Of a stretch of 64,000 nucleotides of DNA, positions 1 to 11,356 are shown one piece after another. The notes below the pieces were generated by a model. It did no database searches, was not told the origin of the DNA, and was given only the letters and a program-made list of their open reading frames with translations. The stretch is from Charina bottae (lineage: Eukaryota; Chordata; Lepidosauria; Squamata; Charinaidae), in assembly GCA_023362775.1 (NCBI GenBank), contig JALMGJ010000017.1, forward strand, positions 21,409,501 through 21,473,500, read 5' to 3'. Made by a program: the position numbers and the translations under genes. Position 1 is the stretch's first letter. Every line of letters starts with the position of its first letter.

Positions 1-1
1 T

Positions 2-118
2 GATGCTATAGACCCTCAAGGAGATGAGCGCTCAAAAATAGCCAGGAAACAGGCAGTGAAGCTTGCACAGAACATTCTTTACTATTTGGACATGAAAACA
101 GATGAATGGGAGTACTAA
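2..118 (+). CDS. C-terminal end of an unrecognised conserved protein (terminal exon)
   Basis: An open frame enters from the window edge and ends at TAA 116-118 after 38 codons. The peptide is hydrophilic and helix-like, rich in K, E, D and Q, and ends in MKTDEWEY, so it looks like genuine coding sequence and not repeat. No start or splice acceptor is visible because the exon begins upstream of the window. About 4 kb of T-rich DNA without early repeats follows, as expected for a vertebrate 3'UTR. I could not name the protein from this tail. The main doubt is whether this is the functional gene or a retrocopy; the long following UTR-like region favours a real terminal exon. Confidence 0.5.
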   Translation, partial: DAIDPQGDERSKIARKQAVKLAQNILYYLDMKTDEWEY

Positions 119-3100
119 AATAATATTGGTCTTGTGTGCTAGATGTTGATTTATCTCCTGCACTTTATAACAAGTCAGTCTCCCATAACTACAAGACCAA
201 CAGTTCCATCATTTGCTCATCTCTTTGAGGTTGAGTAAAAGTTGGATTGGGTTAAGCAGCAACTTCTTCCTGCTGGTGCAGCCAGGCAGTGAAGGCAGTC
301 CATGTGTCAATTACATTACAATTTTTGTTACAGACTGTTTTCTGTTGCTTGCATGATTTGTGAAGAAGACTTGCAGAACTGCCTCTCCAGCTGTTGCCTA
401 AAGCTTTTTATATAGAATTCTTCTACACCAAGACAATATACAGTCTTGCAAATTCGGTCAAAGCAAAACTAATGAGAAAATCCAGAGCAAATGTCAGTTA
501 GCCTTAAACCAGTTTAGATGTTGCAGTTGTCTCGTTCAGTCCAGTTGCAATCGAAAGGATTAAATGCAAATTACTCGTCGCTGTTTTGTGTGTTTGATTT
601 AGTCTTGCTGATCTTTCATTTGAGATTTTTTAATAGTTTGGCATAATATGAAACTTGAGCACCTCTGGAATATAGATATAAGTTGCAGTCACATACTTTC
701 TACTGATTTCGATAGGATTATTTCAGAATTGATTAACAGAAGCTACAGTCAATCAGTTTGTACATTCTGGAGTTCTCATTATGTAAACCAGAGTAACACC
801 AGAATATAGGAATGGTAGGACTTTAAAGATAGAATGCATAGCATAGTTTGAACAATATATATTTCCTGAATTATGATGACCTTTTCAATAATCAACAGTG
901 ATCCTGAATTTGGGATCTTAATAGCTGTGGAGATATTTTCCTTTAATTTTGTGATGATTTGGTAGATACTGGGCAGCTTGTCAAATATTCCTTTGCATTT
1001 TTCTAGATAGATTCAGTATTTCTTTTTGCATACTAAGCTTGGCACAGAAATGTTACTTTTTCTAAGATTTCATGTGTTGCTATTATACCCTAGATTGTCT
1101 AGCCTTTTGTTGTTTTAAACTATTTTACTGATTTTTAAAATGCTGTTCATGATCTATCAAGGCAGCAGATATTTCTTCTGACTTATTTTTTTCATCTTTT
1201 AATCCATCAGAATGACAAATTTCAGAAAACAGAATTGAAAAAGTAGAAGCATTGCTATCTATTGCTTTAACTGTCTTGAATAGGATACATGTACCATTCC
1301 TCAGTATGAAAGAAAATGTTGCTTGTGGTTTGTTTAACCTTTTGTCTTCACTGAAGCCTCATAGTTTATTAACTCTGTCTGATCGTATTTCTGAATACAC
1401 CAAACTTGAAGTCAGTTTAGGTATAATTGTTCCCTGTTGCTTATAAATTCAGAATAGTAGAAATCAACAGCAATCATATTTTTTAGAATGCATTGTTAGT
1501 ACCATGCAGAAATCTGCAGTCGATCAAAGTAATATGTAGAAAAACTGATGTTTCTAATCCAGCCTCTATAATCAAAATTACTGGTTTGTAGAAGATTATT
1601 TCTACAATACATGATTAGTGCATGCTGAGATATTGCATTGATGTCTATGAATAAGGTTTTAGTATAGAATTAAAAGGCATAAGGCTTATTCTTAGGAAAC
1701 AAGTGCCTTTTAAATGACCTTTAAATTTGTAGCACCTTGTAGCTATGACTGCTGTAGTTGGCTTCATGGTGTTTTTCAGTGAAGAGTTTTCTGTCTTGTG
1801 GATTACTTATCCGCTACAGCTTTTAAAAAGCTACCCTATTTGTAAAGCTGTACTGTCATATTAGCAAACAGCTGAAACCTAGATGACGACAAACTCCATT
1901 TGCTTAGTTTTGTCCTTGGCCTCGTCCCACTGGGTCAATTGCTCTGATCCCTTGTGTGTCTCATTTCTGTAAGCTGGAAGAAAGGAGCGGTGGCTCAGTT
2001 TACTTTAAAATAAATTTTGATCTTACTGCACAAAAGGTTTTTTTTAAAGCTTGATGTATTTTTCGTTGTTATTACAATGGGTTAGTGAATCTTTGTCAAT
2101 GAACAGGGTTTTAGATCTAGGCTTAATAGAGCCCAAAGCTGAATAATAAGCATTTTGGTAGCTTCATCACCAGTGTCTTTATTTTGTCCTTTTTCCTGTT
2201 GATTAAAATGATTACTGTTACCTGCTTGTACTGTTCTAGTTTGTGTCCTCAGTAAATTGGCTAGTATATCTGATTAAAATATTTTCACTTTCGTTAGAAG
2301 TTTTCATTCTAGCTACATGGGTTTTGATCCCAAACTCTGCACTCATATAGAGTTCCCACATGATTTGGATTCCCCATTAATATAATTTTCAAAACAGTAA
2401 TACAAGTGTTTTTCTTCCACTCCCCTTTTTTCCCATATAGGACTTCAGCTTCCATGTGGAAGCTGTTGCTTATTTGAATACTCTGAAATGAGATGGCAGA
2501 TTAGACATGTATTCTTCAGGGAACAAATAAATAATTGGTTGTGTATCTACTTGTCCCTCAGCTCACAGAAAACTCTTCACCAGAAGACACCTTTATGAAT
2601 GAAAGGGGAAAGATTATTACAGCTGATTCTTCCTCTCTCTAACTCCCTGGCATCCATAAAATCAGCTTCAGTGGTTGAGGAGCAGCATTAAATGTTGTGT
2701 TGGGAACTGTAGAAGAAAGGGCAAGCTTATATTTGGGTTTAGTTTTTATGCTGTTAATGCTTCAGAAACATATTTATAATGTGGGGTCCTAGTTAATGCT
2801 TCATGTATCTTCTCTCACCTGAATTCTGTTCTCAATAAATTCCAAATAGTGGAAGAGAAGAGAGTCCTTCCTTCCCATGAAGTTCTGAAGAAGTTTAGCA
2901 GTGGTTTGGGGAACTTTCCAGAATCAGACAGTGAGTGGTTTGGGGTGCTTTAAAGAGAATGGGGAATTGCTAAAAACTTTATCCTGCCTCTTCCAATGGT
3001 ATCAAAATGTGTTTCCCTTCTGCAACTGAAGGGCGTTCTGTTTGTACTACATATATCCAAACTGGTTTTTTTGTTTGTTTGTTTTAACTTTTAACTTTAA

Positions 3101-4389
3101 AACTTTCTATTATTTTTTGCTCGTATTTTATACATAACTGGAATGCTGTTACAGTATTCTGAAGTTCAACAGATAGGCTTCTGTTACTCAGGTACATTCT
3201 TAAGGTTCTCATACATCTTGTACCTTGTTAAAGCTGCAGGTTTTAAAGTGAATGTGTAATAAAATTAGATATTGTAATAGAAGCATAATTTCCCATTTTT
3301 CTATTTAAAAAAGAATTTATAGTTCACAAATTTAAGTGTGCTATGCTACTCCATCTTATTTGGTACAATTATAAATCTGATTTTTGCATGAATAAATATT
3401 AAAGTAAATACGATAAACCAAAAAGAAACTTTGTTTTTCACTTTTAAGAATACTTTCCATTGCAGTGATTTTAACAGCCTATTCTGCAGTTCTGCATTGG
3501 ACCAAATCAGAGGTTTTTTTTTTAAGATAAAGGCTTTTGTGCAGTGCCATAACATTTAGGGCAAGAAACAAATGTAATTCTGCTGAATTACATCATGATT
3601 TCGATTGTATTGCTGTGGATGTTCAGTTGATCTAAATAGCCTTGTTCTGATAGCTTTCTGTTACCTTTGCCAGCAACCATGGTACAATTTTCTTTTGAGC
3701 AGTTTGAAATTAACTTTTCTGATATGATTGGCAAACCATTGTAATCAGCTTCTACAATTAAGCTTTCTCTGGGTGCTAGCCCTTTAAGTGGTACATATTA
3801 TGTTGTATGTTAAACTTGAAAACTATGAGAACAAGCTACCACATGGATGGAGCTTGCTGTTTTGGAAGATGTGTACTAGCTCATGTTTATGTATTGCATT
3901 GTTCAATGTATACAGATTCAGAAATCAAATCTTAATAAAGTATTTGGATGTTGCTTTCTTGACAATTCATTTTGGGAGAGGGAAATTCCTTGTGTTACAT
4001 GGAATATCTTTATATAAAGAATGCTTTCTGTACTTTGACATAATAGTCTACAGCCATTGCTGATATATGGATGGCATTAGGATTTTAAATTTGGATTTTC
4101 TTTTTGATAAAAATATAATGGATCAAAAATGGGGCTTTCCTTTTTTGTTAAGAAATACAATTGTAGAAATTGTATTTAGTTAATTACATATTACCAAAAT
4201 AATATAATGGAATGCAGTAGTTCAGTGCAAACATTTTAAGACGCTTATTATACAGTAGTTATGAATGCCTAAGTGCTTTTTAGTCTGGCGAACAACTTTT
4301 TCTCATCCATTGTATATAAATTTAAAAAGCTATACAGAAGTTATAAAGTGTTAAGCAGGTTAATCAAAAGCAAGTCATATCAGAAGTTT
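119..4389 (+). other. 3'UTR-like T-rich stretch without recognisable repeats
   Basis: About 4.3 kb of T-rich DNA follows the stop codon. I see no LINE, SINE or DNA-transposon match and no convincing ORF. Several AATAAA hexamers occur (for example near 2836 and 3934), so part or all may be the 3'UTR of the gene ending at 118. Where transcription ends cannot be decided from sequence alone. Confidence 0.35.
3934..3939 (+). terminator. candidate polyadenylation signal AATAAA
   Basis: This canonical hexamer is followed within about 20-55 nt by T/GT-rich sequence. It is one of several candidates downstream of the 118 stop, chosen because clear repeat DNA begins about 450 bp later. Confidence 0.25.
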
Positions 4390-4395
4390 AATAAG

Positions 4396-4506
4396 GAGTC
4401 AGGTAGCACCTTTTCTGACTAGCAAATTTTATTGACGGTACAATCTTATGCCTTATAATACAATTTGTTAGTCAGAAAAGATGCTATCAGAGTCATCCTG
4501 ATTTTT
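4396..4506. repeat. short inverted pair of one interspersed repeat (about 40-bp arms)
   Basis: The left arm (about 4396-4434) and the right arm (about 4459-4506) are imperfect reverse complements sharing a core like TTTTCTGACTA(G/A)CAAATT. The roughly 25-bp spacer is AT-rich. The ends point outward, as in the better-preserved PLE pairs elsewhere in the window. Family assignment is uncertain: an old MITE or an old head-to-head retroelement end are both possible. Confidence 0.45.
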
Positions 4507-4596
4507 TGCTACCATTGACTTAACCCTGCTCTCTTCCTACAATGGAGGAATCATGAATGGGGAAAGTAAGTGAGGAAAATAGTTCAGCTACCTGTG

Positions 4597-4870
4597 TTAG
4601 GTCCTGCCCTTTCCTGGGTGGTTAAGGTGGCCTGGGAGGTGACCAAGGAATTGGTCCATGCGGTGGTATCATCCTCTTTGAGGGAGGTCTCTCTGGCCTT
4701 GAAGGAAGCAGTGATATGCTCCCTCCTCAAGAAGTCATTGCTAGACCCTTCCATTCTGGACAACTGTCATTCAGTTTTCAATCTTCCGTTTTTGGGGAAG
4801 GTTGTGGAGAAGGAGGTTGGACAGCAGTTACAAAGGATCTTGGAGGAAATGGATTATCTGGACCTGTGTT
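4597..4870 (+). mobile_element. L2-group LINE fragment (RT linker region), decayed
   Basis: Translation gives a degraded match to the segment before RT motif A of the intact L2 copies in this window. The landmarks are PSILDN, LPFLGKVVEK and QLQRILEEMDYLD, followed by a stop. It lacks endonuclease, RT catalytic motifs and a 3' end, so it is a short old fragment. Confidence 0.75.
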
Positions 4871-5060
4871 AGCCCTTTGAGGTAGTCCAGACAAGAAGCA
4901 CAACAATGAATACTAGCTCTATCTTTATTGTAAGGTTATATTAACAGAATCTTGTAAGTCTAAAAGTATTTCTCCCCCTCTCCTTTTACTCTGGAAACTA
5001 AGGAGAGTCCCTTCTGAAACGCTTCCCATGCCTCCTTCCTGTGCACTGAGATATCTTTTA
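4871..5060. other. unassigned spacer
   Basis: About 190 bp between two L2 pieces. I recognise nothing specific in it. Confidence 0.3.
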
Positions 5061-5258
5061 TATTTATTTATTTATAAAATTTATATCACCGCCCATCTCC
5101 CTTCACCCGAGGGACTCTGGGCGGTTTACAACAAAATAAAAACAAAAAACATAGAATATACATAGAATATAAAAATACAAATTATAAAACAAGATTAAAA
5201 TCCAAGAGGCAAGAGTGGTAAAACGATCTAACTTAATCCAATGTAAGAGAGGAGCTCT

Positions 5259-7421
5259 CTAAGGTATTAGCCATCCCCAAGAGTGACTATTCCTTCCTTG
5301 GTCCCAAGCAAGGCGGCAGAGCCAGGTTTTCAGGTTCTTCCGGAAGGTCAGGAGCGAAGGGGCTAATCTCACCTCCAGGGGCAAGTTGTTCCACAGGGCG
5401 GGAGCTACTGCAGAGAAGGCACGCCTCCTGGACCCCGCCAGATGGAACTCTCTTATAGATGGGGTCCGTAGCATGCCCTCTCTGCATGATCGGTTGGGAA
5501 GGGTGGATATATTGGGGACGAGACAGTCCCTCAGGTAACCTGGCCCCATGCCATGTAGGGCTTTAAAGGTGATAACCAACACCTTGAATTGGACCCGGAA
5601 GCAAACTGGTACCCAATGCAGCTCACGTAACAACGGTGTTATATGTGCCGATCTAGGGGCACCAGCAATGGCCCGTGCAGCTGCATTCTGGACCAGCTGA
5701 AGCTTCCGGATACTCTTCAAGGGTAGCCCCATGTAGAGCGCATTACAGTAGTCTATATGGGAGATAACAAGGGCATGATGAGTCACTGTTTGAAGGGCCT
5801 CCCGATCCAGGAACGGCCGTAACTGGTGCACAACACGAAGTTGTGCAAAAGCCCTTCTGGCCATGACTGCCACCTGCTCTTTGAGCAGGAGTCATGAGTC
5901 CAGGAGGACACCCAGATTCCGCACCGGATCTGTCTGGGGCAGTGCAACCCCATCCAGAACCAAAGATAATAATGTCCCAGATGGGGAAGAGCCATTAATC
6001 CACAGCCACTCCGTCTTACCAGGGTTCAGTTGAAGCCTGTTGGACCCCATCCAGGCCCCTACAGCCCCCAGGCACCGAGAAAGAGCAGTCACAGCATCAC
6101 TTACCTGGGACAGAGATATATAGCTGAGTATCATCAGCATATTGATGATAACTTATCCCATGGTGGCGGATGATCTCACCCAGTGGTTTCATGTAATTGT
6201 TAAACAGGAGTGGAGAGAGAACCGAACCCTGCGGCATCCCACAAAGGAGGGGTCGAGGGTCAGATCTCTCGCTCCCTATCACCACCGATTGGGACCGGCC
6301 CTGGAGGAAGGAGGTGAACCAGCGCAAAACCATGCTGCCCACCCCCAACTCCCTGAGCTGACCCAAAAGGATACCATGGTCGATGGTATTGAAAGCCGCT
6401 GAGAGATCAAGGAGAGCCAGGATGGACGCACTGCCTCCATCCCGCTCCCGCCAGAGATCATCCATAAGTGCGACCAATGCTGTTTCTGTCCCATGTCCAG
6501 GCCTGAAACCTGACTGAAAGAGGTCTAGATAATCCGTTTCATCCAGAATCCTCTGGAGTTGCAACGCCACCACTTTCTCAACCACCTTCCCCATAAAGGG
6601 AAGGTGGGAGACTGGGTGAAAGTTGTCCAGTACCATAGGGTCCAGCAATGGTTTCTTGAGGGGATGCACCAATGCCTCCTTAAAGGCAGTTGGAAACACC
6701 CCCTCTCTCAAGGATGCATTGACCATCGCCTGGACCCAACCACATGTCATCCCCCTAGCTGCTTTCACCAGCCAGGAGGGGCATGGATCTAGATGACAAG
6801 TGGTGGTGTTTGCTGCTCGAAGGATCCTGTCCACTTCCTCAGGTCCAACAGGATCAAACTGTTCCCAGATAACTGGGTAAATACGTTCACCCAGTATCTC
6901 CCCAGACTGTCTCACACCTGGAGTCCAACTTGGAACAGATCCGAGAGATTTTGTCCTGCAGATGCATAGCAAATTCCTCTGCATGGCTCTGTAGGTGGGT
7001 CTCAAGACCCACTTTCCCAAAAAGGGACCGAGTGATCTTAAACAGGGCCGTTGGGCGGCATTCTGTGGACGCAATAAGAGCAGAGAAATATTGACATTTC
7101 GCCGCTCTTACTGCCACAAGGTAGGCCTTAACTGGCTCTAGCTTGTGTTCGGTCAGGTTCGGACCTTGTTTTTCTCCAGCAGCACTCTAGACGTCTCTTA
7201 ATTCTCTTCAAAACCCTCAACTCCTCAGTGAACCATGGGGAGTGTCGGGTCTGATGGGCCAAGAGAGGTCGCATAGGCGCGATCCTGTCCAAGGCCCCAG
7301 TCACCTCCCTATTCCAGGTAGTAACTAGTGCCTCCGCTGGACCGTGCAGCAGATCCTTGGGTATAACCCCCAGCTCCCTCTGAAACCCTTCAGGGTCCAT
7401 CAGTCGCCAGGGGTGGACCAA
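5259..7421 (-). pseudogene. L2 reverse transcriptase region, frameshifted
   Basis: Segments on the minus strand cover the linker (7421-7128), RT fingers and palm with LLDLSAAFNTIDH (motif A), GMPQGSVLSPLLF (motif B) and YHQYADDTQLYIS (motif C) within 7074-6097, and then thumb and C-terminal parts in other frames down to 5259. The catalytic YADD is intact, but frameshifts before and after it make the copy inactive. Confidence 0.8.
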
Positions 7422-8043
7422 TCAAATAGGTCCAGCCTCCCTGCGGAGGGGGGTGGCATAAGAGAATCCCAAGGTCACCAGGGTGTGTTCTGACCATGAC
7501 AACTGGGATAGATGCAACTCTCCCCTCAGGTCACATTGCCACTGCTCTGACAAGAAAACTAAGTCCGGGGTGAGGCCACTGTCTCTAGTCGGGTCCCGAA
7601 TAATCTGGAACAGGCCCATGGCTGCCATGGTAGCCATGAACTCCCGAGCCGCCTCCGAGGACCGCCCCAGGGAAGGCAAGTTGAAGTCCCCCAGAACCAT
7701 AAGCCTGGGGAACTCCACCGCCAACCCCGAGATGGCCTCTAGCAGCTCGGGCAGGGAGGTTGCTACGCAGCAGGGAGGCTGGTACAATAGCAACACTCCT
7801 AACTGTTCTCGGGAACCCAACTTGAAGAACAGGGTCTCACAACCGGCAACTTGTGGAGCAGAGCCCCTGAAGGCCTCTAGAGACTCCCGGATGACAACAG
7901 CCACCCCTCCTCCCCTGCCCTGGGGTCTCGGCTGGTGCCATACCGTAAACCCAGCTGGACACATTTCCGAAAGGGAAACCCCCCCTCCAAGGCCAGCCAG
8001 GTCTCGGTAATACACGCCAGGTCTGCCCCCTCCTCAATGATCA
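7422..8043 (-). pseudogene. L2 apurinic-like endonuclease domain (partial)
   Basis: The minus-strand reading shows endonuclease landmarks in order: ITETWL near the 5' break, VVIRESLEAF, LLLYQPPC, MVLGDFNLPSL, LTPDLVFLS and the terminal WSEHTLVTL block. Asp and Asn of GDFN and His of SEH are the usual catalytic positions of this family. The N-terminal E-containing block is missing because of 5' truncation. The frame then breaks before the RT region. Confidence 0.75.
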
Positions 8044-8046
8044 GAT

Positions 8047-8047
8047 C

Positions 8048-8082
<35 letters not shown>

Positions 8083-8110
8083 TGTATGTATGTGTGTGTG
8101 TATGTATGTG

Positions 8111-8149
<39 letters not shown>
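8047..8149. repeat. (GT)n-(CA)n palindromic microsatellite
   Basis: An imperfect GT tract with GTAT interruptions changes at about 8110 to a pure CA tract, giving a self-complementary array. It separates two oppositely oriented L2 pieces. Confidence 0.95.
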
Positions 8150-8152
<3 letters not shown>

Positions 8153-8164
8153 TGTTGTCCAGTC

Positions 8165-9610
8165 TGTGGCTCTTCCTCCTATCTCCCAAGGTCATTCCCA
8201 CATAACATTAAAACCCGTTTCAGACTGGGGTATAGTATGGAGACAGCATTGGTTGCACTTGTCAATGACCTTTGGCAGAGCCAGGAGGGTGTGGTGCAGG
8301 GGTTGGGAGTGGGGGCACTGTGCTGGGTCTCTTTCCTCAGTGGTCGGTCCCAGTTGGTATTTATGGGAGGGAAGAGATTGCACCCATGGCCCCTCAGTTG
8401 TGGGATGCCTCAGGGCTCGACATTGTCACCCTTCCTGTTTAGCATCCACATGAAACCATTGGTGAGGTCATCCATCATTTGAGATTCAGTATTATCGGTA
8501 CACCGATGATAGCCAGCTTTACATCTCAACCCTGGGTTGCACATAACAATGGCTATGGCTGTTTGGCCTCCCTGAGTCGGGGATGTTTTCCTCATTGGTC
8601 TTGGTCTTATTTGAGACTGGTGTGCAACTTGGGGGTCCTCCTGGACTCACAGCTATAGCTCAAGGAGTGCACCAGTTGCGCCCTTTCCTCAACTAGGAGG
8701 CCCTTCATATGGTCACTCACGCCCTGGTCACCTCACGGACTATGGCAATGTGCCCGACATGGGGCTGCCCTTGAAGACCATCTGGAAGCCTCAACTGGTG
8801 CAGCGGCTCAAGCAGTAACGGGCACTTTTCATTATGCCTATGTGTCCACGCTGCTATGCAAGCTGCATTGGTTGACAGTGGGCAATTCAAGGTGCAGGTT
8901 GTTATCTATAAAACCCTTAATGGCATAGAGCAGAGCTTTCCAAACTCTGTCGGGACACGTTAGTGTGTCGGCTGCAGTGTCTGGGTGTGTCGCGGCTGCT
9001 GCTGCCTCCAGGATTCCACTCAGGTCCTAGTGCCTGCCTTGTGCCTGGCTGCCTCAAAACCTGCCCTGCCAGGATTCCGCGTAGGTCCTAGTGCCTGCCT
9101 TGTGCCCTGCTGTAAGAGTGTGTCGCGAAATGATGCATGTCTAAAAAGTGTGTCACCAACATGAAAAGTTTGGAAAGCTCTGGCATAGAGCCTGGTTATC
9201 TGAGGGACTGCCTATCTCCAACTGTTTCTGCATGCCCATTCGGGCAGAGCGGGTGTGCTCTGGGTCTCCTCAATTAAACGTCATCTTCTGGGACTAAGCA
9301 AGCATGCTTTCTCTGTCACTGCCCCCTCCCTCTGGAACAGCAACCCCCCCCCCCCGAGATATGGATAGTGCCCACTCTCCTGGGGTTTTGGAAAGCCCCT
9401 AAGACCTGGCTGTGTTCCCAGGCTTTGGGTTAATGTGTTTGGACCTTTATTCCTTTGGCTGTTTTCAGTCTGGACTGTTGGTTTTTTATGTGTTTAATTG
9501 TTTTCACTCTGTATTTGGATTTTGTAAGCTGCCCAGAGTCTACTGGAGTGGACAGCCATAACATATTTAATTAAATTATAATTAATATTAAAATTAAAAT
9601 TAATATGTGA
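8165..9610 (+). mobile_element. old L2-group LINE fragment (+), interrupted by a hAT MITE
   Basis: Degraded plus-strand matches to the L2 RT are visible: a YxMETALVAL-like block near 8230, CGMPQGSTLSPFLFSIHMKPL near 8400-8460, and LGVLLDSQ near 8625. It continues through the C-terminal region to a GCCCAGAGTC-type 3' motif near 9530 and an ATTTAATTAAAT tail. Many stops and indels mark it as older than the other copies. The hAT element at 8931-9182 is inserted in it. Confidence 0.75.
8931..9182. mobile_element. hAT MITE, family 1 (TIR CAGAGCTTTCCAAACT)
   Basis: The element starts CAGAGCTTTCCAAACT and ends with the reverse complement, AGTTTGGAAAGCTCTG. It is flanked by a perfect 8-bp TSD GCATAGAG at 8923-8930 and 9183-9190, diagnostic of hAT. 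The 252-bp interior holds two roughly 60-bp minisatellite units and TGTGTCGCGA-type motifs and no coding potential, so it must be mobilised in trans. It splits the L2 fragment around it. Confidence 0.93.
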
Positions 9611-10025
9611 AATTACAACCTTAGAAACTGACTATCAAGGATCTAACTACTTGAACTCTTGGGTGAAAGAGGGGATATAACTGTAACAAATAACTAAATG
9701 CAATTTAATCTAATGGCCATTCCCACTCCCTCCAGGAAAGATATTTTCCAAGGGGGAATAGATTAAAAATAGAGTAATTAATCCTTCCTCCATCTCCTTT
9801 CTAAAACATTCCCCTCTCCTGCTTTTTCCCCATTCCGTGGGGTTTGGCATAAGAAATAGAAGGTGGTGAACTTTAAATTATTTCTATTGCTTTACTTTAA
9901 TGGTCATATCAGAATAAAATTTTACTGATAGGAGGGGAGGTTGTATTTGCATGTCATATATAGTTAAGACCTCCTATTTAATGCACCACAGATAGTTGCT
10001 GGAAAGAAAAAGACTAAAAAAATGG
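9611..10025. other. unassigned AT-rich DNA
   Basis: This is ordinary AT-rich sequence between an old L2 tail and the PLE insertion. No recognisable feature is visible. Confidence 0.4.
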
Positions 10026-10123
10026 CAACTTAATTAACTGTCTATGAAGGTTCTCAGTCATCCAGGTGGAATTGTCTGTAGCTTGAATCATGTCAACTGG
10101 ATTTCTATTTTCTTAGTAGAAAC

Positions 10124-10154
10124 GTTTCGCTCCTTATCCAAGGAGCTTCTTCAG
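10124..10154 (-). ncRNA. hammerhead-like core in PLE terminal region (left arm)
   Basis: The minus strand reads CTGAAGA, one A, a GCTCC/GGAGC stem-loop, then GAAACGT. This resembles the CUGANGA/GAAA core of the hammerhead ribozymes known in PLEs, with one extra nucleotide before stem II. Activity is not established. Confidence 0.5.
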
Positions 10155-10251
10155 TCTGAGCAAAGTTGGTAAGGGAATCCTAAATATGTTCCTAGGTAGC
10201 TGTGTGACCTTACACCTGGGGCTAGGTCATGGTTATATTGAGATGTAATTT

Positions 10252-11247
10252 TTAAGTCCTTTTATCATCTAAAGGAGGGTCGTTAAGATCACCATGCTGC
10301 TGTTGAGCTTCTGAAATGGTCTTAATCTTCCTAGGCACAGAAGACAAAACGGGGAGGAAGATGGGGGAGAGTTTGTGCCTGAGGCCCCCACCTCTATTCA
10401 AGGAAGGATTTTCCAAGTTGGCATAAATGGATTCCTTGACCCCTCTCTCAAACCACCTATCTTCTCTGTCTAAAATGTGAACATTAATGTCCTCAAATGA
10501 GTGTCCTTTTTCTTTTAGATGAAGATAAACTGCTGACTCTGGTCCTGTGGTGTTATTTCTCCTGTGTTGGGCCATCCTCCTGTACATAGGTTGTTTGGTT
10601 TCTCCAATGTAGAGTTCAGAGCACTCCTCACTGCACTGGATTGCATAAACTACATTGCTTTTCTTGTGTTTTGGAGTTTGATCTTTGGGGTGTACAAGCC
10701 TCTGTCTCAGTGTGTTGGTGGGTTTGAAATATACAGGTATGTGGTGTTTGCCAAATATCCGTTTTATCTTTTCAGACACGCCAGCCATGTAGGGAATGAC
10801 CAGGTTCTTTCGTTTACTCTGAGTCTCAGCCCTATCTGTCGCTGTTTTAGGTCTGGTAGATTTAGATTTGGTGAAGGCCCAATTTGGATATCCACAGGCC
10901 TTCAGGGCTGTTCTCAGGTGCTGATTTTCATTCTTTTTGGAATCCATGGAGGTGGGGATGGTTTCTGCTCTGTGTGATAATGTCCTGATGACTCCTAGTT
11001 TGTGCTGCAGTGGATGGTGGGAGTCAAACATCAGATATTGATCTGTGTGTGTGGGTTTCCTGTAGATCCCTATTTCTAGCTTGCCACCGGTCCCAATGAG
11101 GACTTCACAGTCTAGGAATGCCAGTCTGTTGTCCTTGGTGTCTTCTCTGGTGAAGCTAATGTTGGCATCTATAGTGTTTATATGGTCCGTGAAGGCCTGT
11201 ACTTCCTGGGCCTTGATTTTGACCCAGGTGTCATCCACATACCACAT
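10252..11247 (-). CDS. PLE RT C-terminus plus GIY-YIG endonuclease (left arm copy)
   Basis: The minus-strand ORF of 331 codons begins at RT motif C (YVDDTWVKI) and continues through RT thumb (LAFLDCEV, YRKPTHTDQYL) to a GIY-YIG nuclease block (VVYAIQC then ELYIGETK, about residues 195-215). This domain order is diagnostic of Penelope-like elements. The N-terminal RT motifs are missing by truncation, so the ORF has no native start and cannot encode an active RT. It differs from the right-arm protein at only two residues over the shared region. Confidence 0.85.
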   Translation of the reverse strand: MWYVDDTWVKIKAQEVQAFTDHINTIDANISFTREDTKDNRLAFLDCEVLIGTGGKLEIGIYRKPTHTDQYLMFDSHHPLQHKLGVIRTLSHRAETIPTSMDSKKNENQHLRTALKACGYPNWAFTKSKSTRPKTATDRAETQSKRKNLVIPYMAGVSEKIKRIFGKHHIPVYFKPTNTLRQRLVHPKDQTPKHKKSNVVYAIQCSEECSELYIGETKQPMYRRMAQHRRNNTTGPESAVYLHLKEKGHSFEDINVHILDREDRWFERGVKESIYANLENPSLNRGGGLRHKLSPIFLPVLSSVPRKIKTISEAQQQHGDLNDPPLDDKRT

Positions 11248-11339
11248 ACCACATACAATGGGTCAAAGGCCTGTACTTCCTGGGCCTTGATTTTGACCCA
11301 GGTGTCATCCACATACCACATACCACATACAATGGGTCA
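11192..11339. repeat. 2 x 74-bp tandem duplication at the centre of the PLE pair
   Basis: Two nearly identical 74-bp units (starting 11192 and 11266) sit where the two PLE copies meet. Each contains the YVDD-region sequence of the minus copy followed by a CACATACCACATAC slippage motif. The duplication probably arose by template slippage during integration. Confidence 0.9.
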
Positions 11340-11356
11340 AAAAACACGGCTGTGCC

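Larger units (their letters stand above)
5061..8046 (-). mobile_element. L2-group LINE, long but mutated copy (endonuclease to 3' tail)
   Basis: Read on the minus strand, this runs from the middle of an apurinic endonuclease domain through RT to a 3' end containing the CGCCCAGAGTC(C) motif and a TAAATAAATA tail at 5061-5085. It is the longest L2 in the window (about 3 kb) and the only one keeping most of the endonuclease. The protein is broken by frameshifts or stops near 7425, 7120, 6120 and 5885. The 5' end is cut at a GT/CA microsatellite. The clade call (L2 versus CR1 sister lineages) rests on the A-T rich tail and motif style and was not tested by phylogeny. Confidence 0.85.

Noticed and set aside
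7877..8482. Overlapping ORFs with CVCVCV and HTHTHT runs
   Set aside because: Translations of the GT/CA microsatellite and antisense L2.
10564..10977. Identical 137-codon ORFs at 10564-10977 (+) and 11726-12139 (-) as a duplicated gene
   Set aside because: They are antisense shadows of the PLE coding region in the inverted arms.
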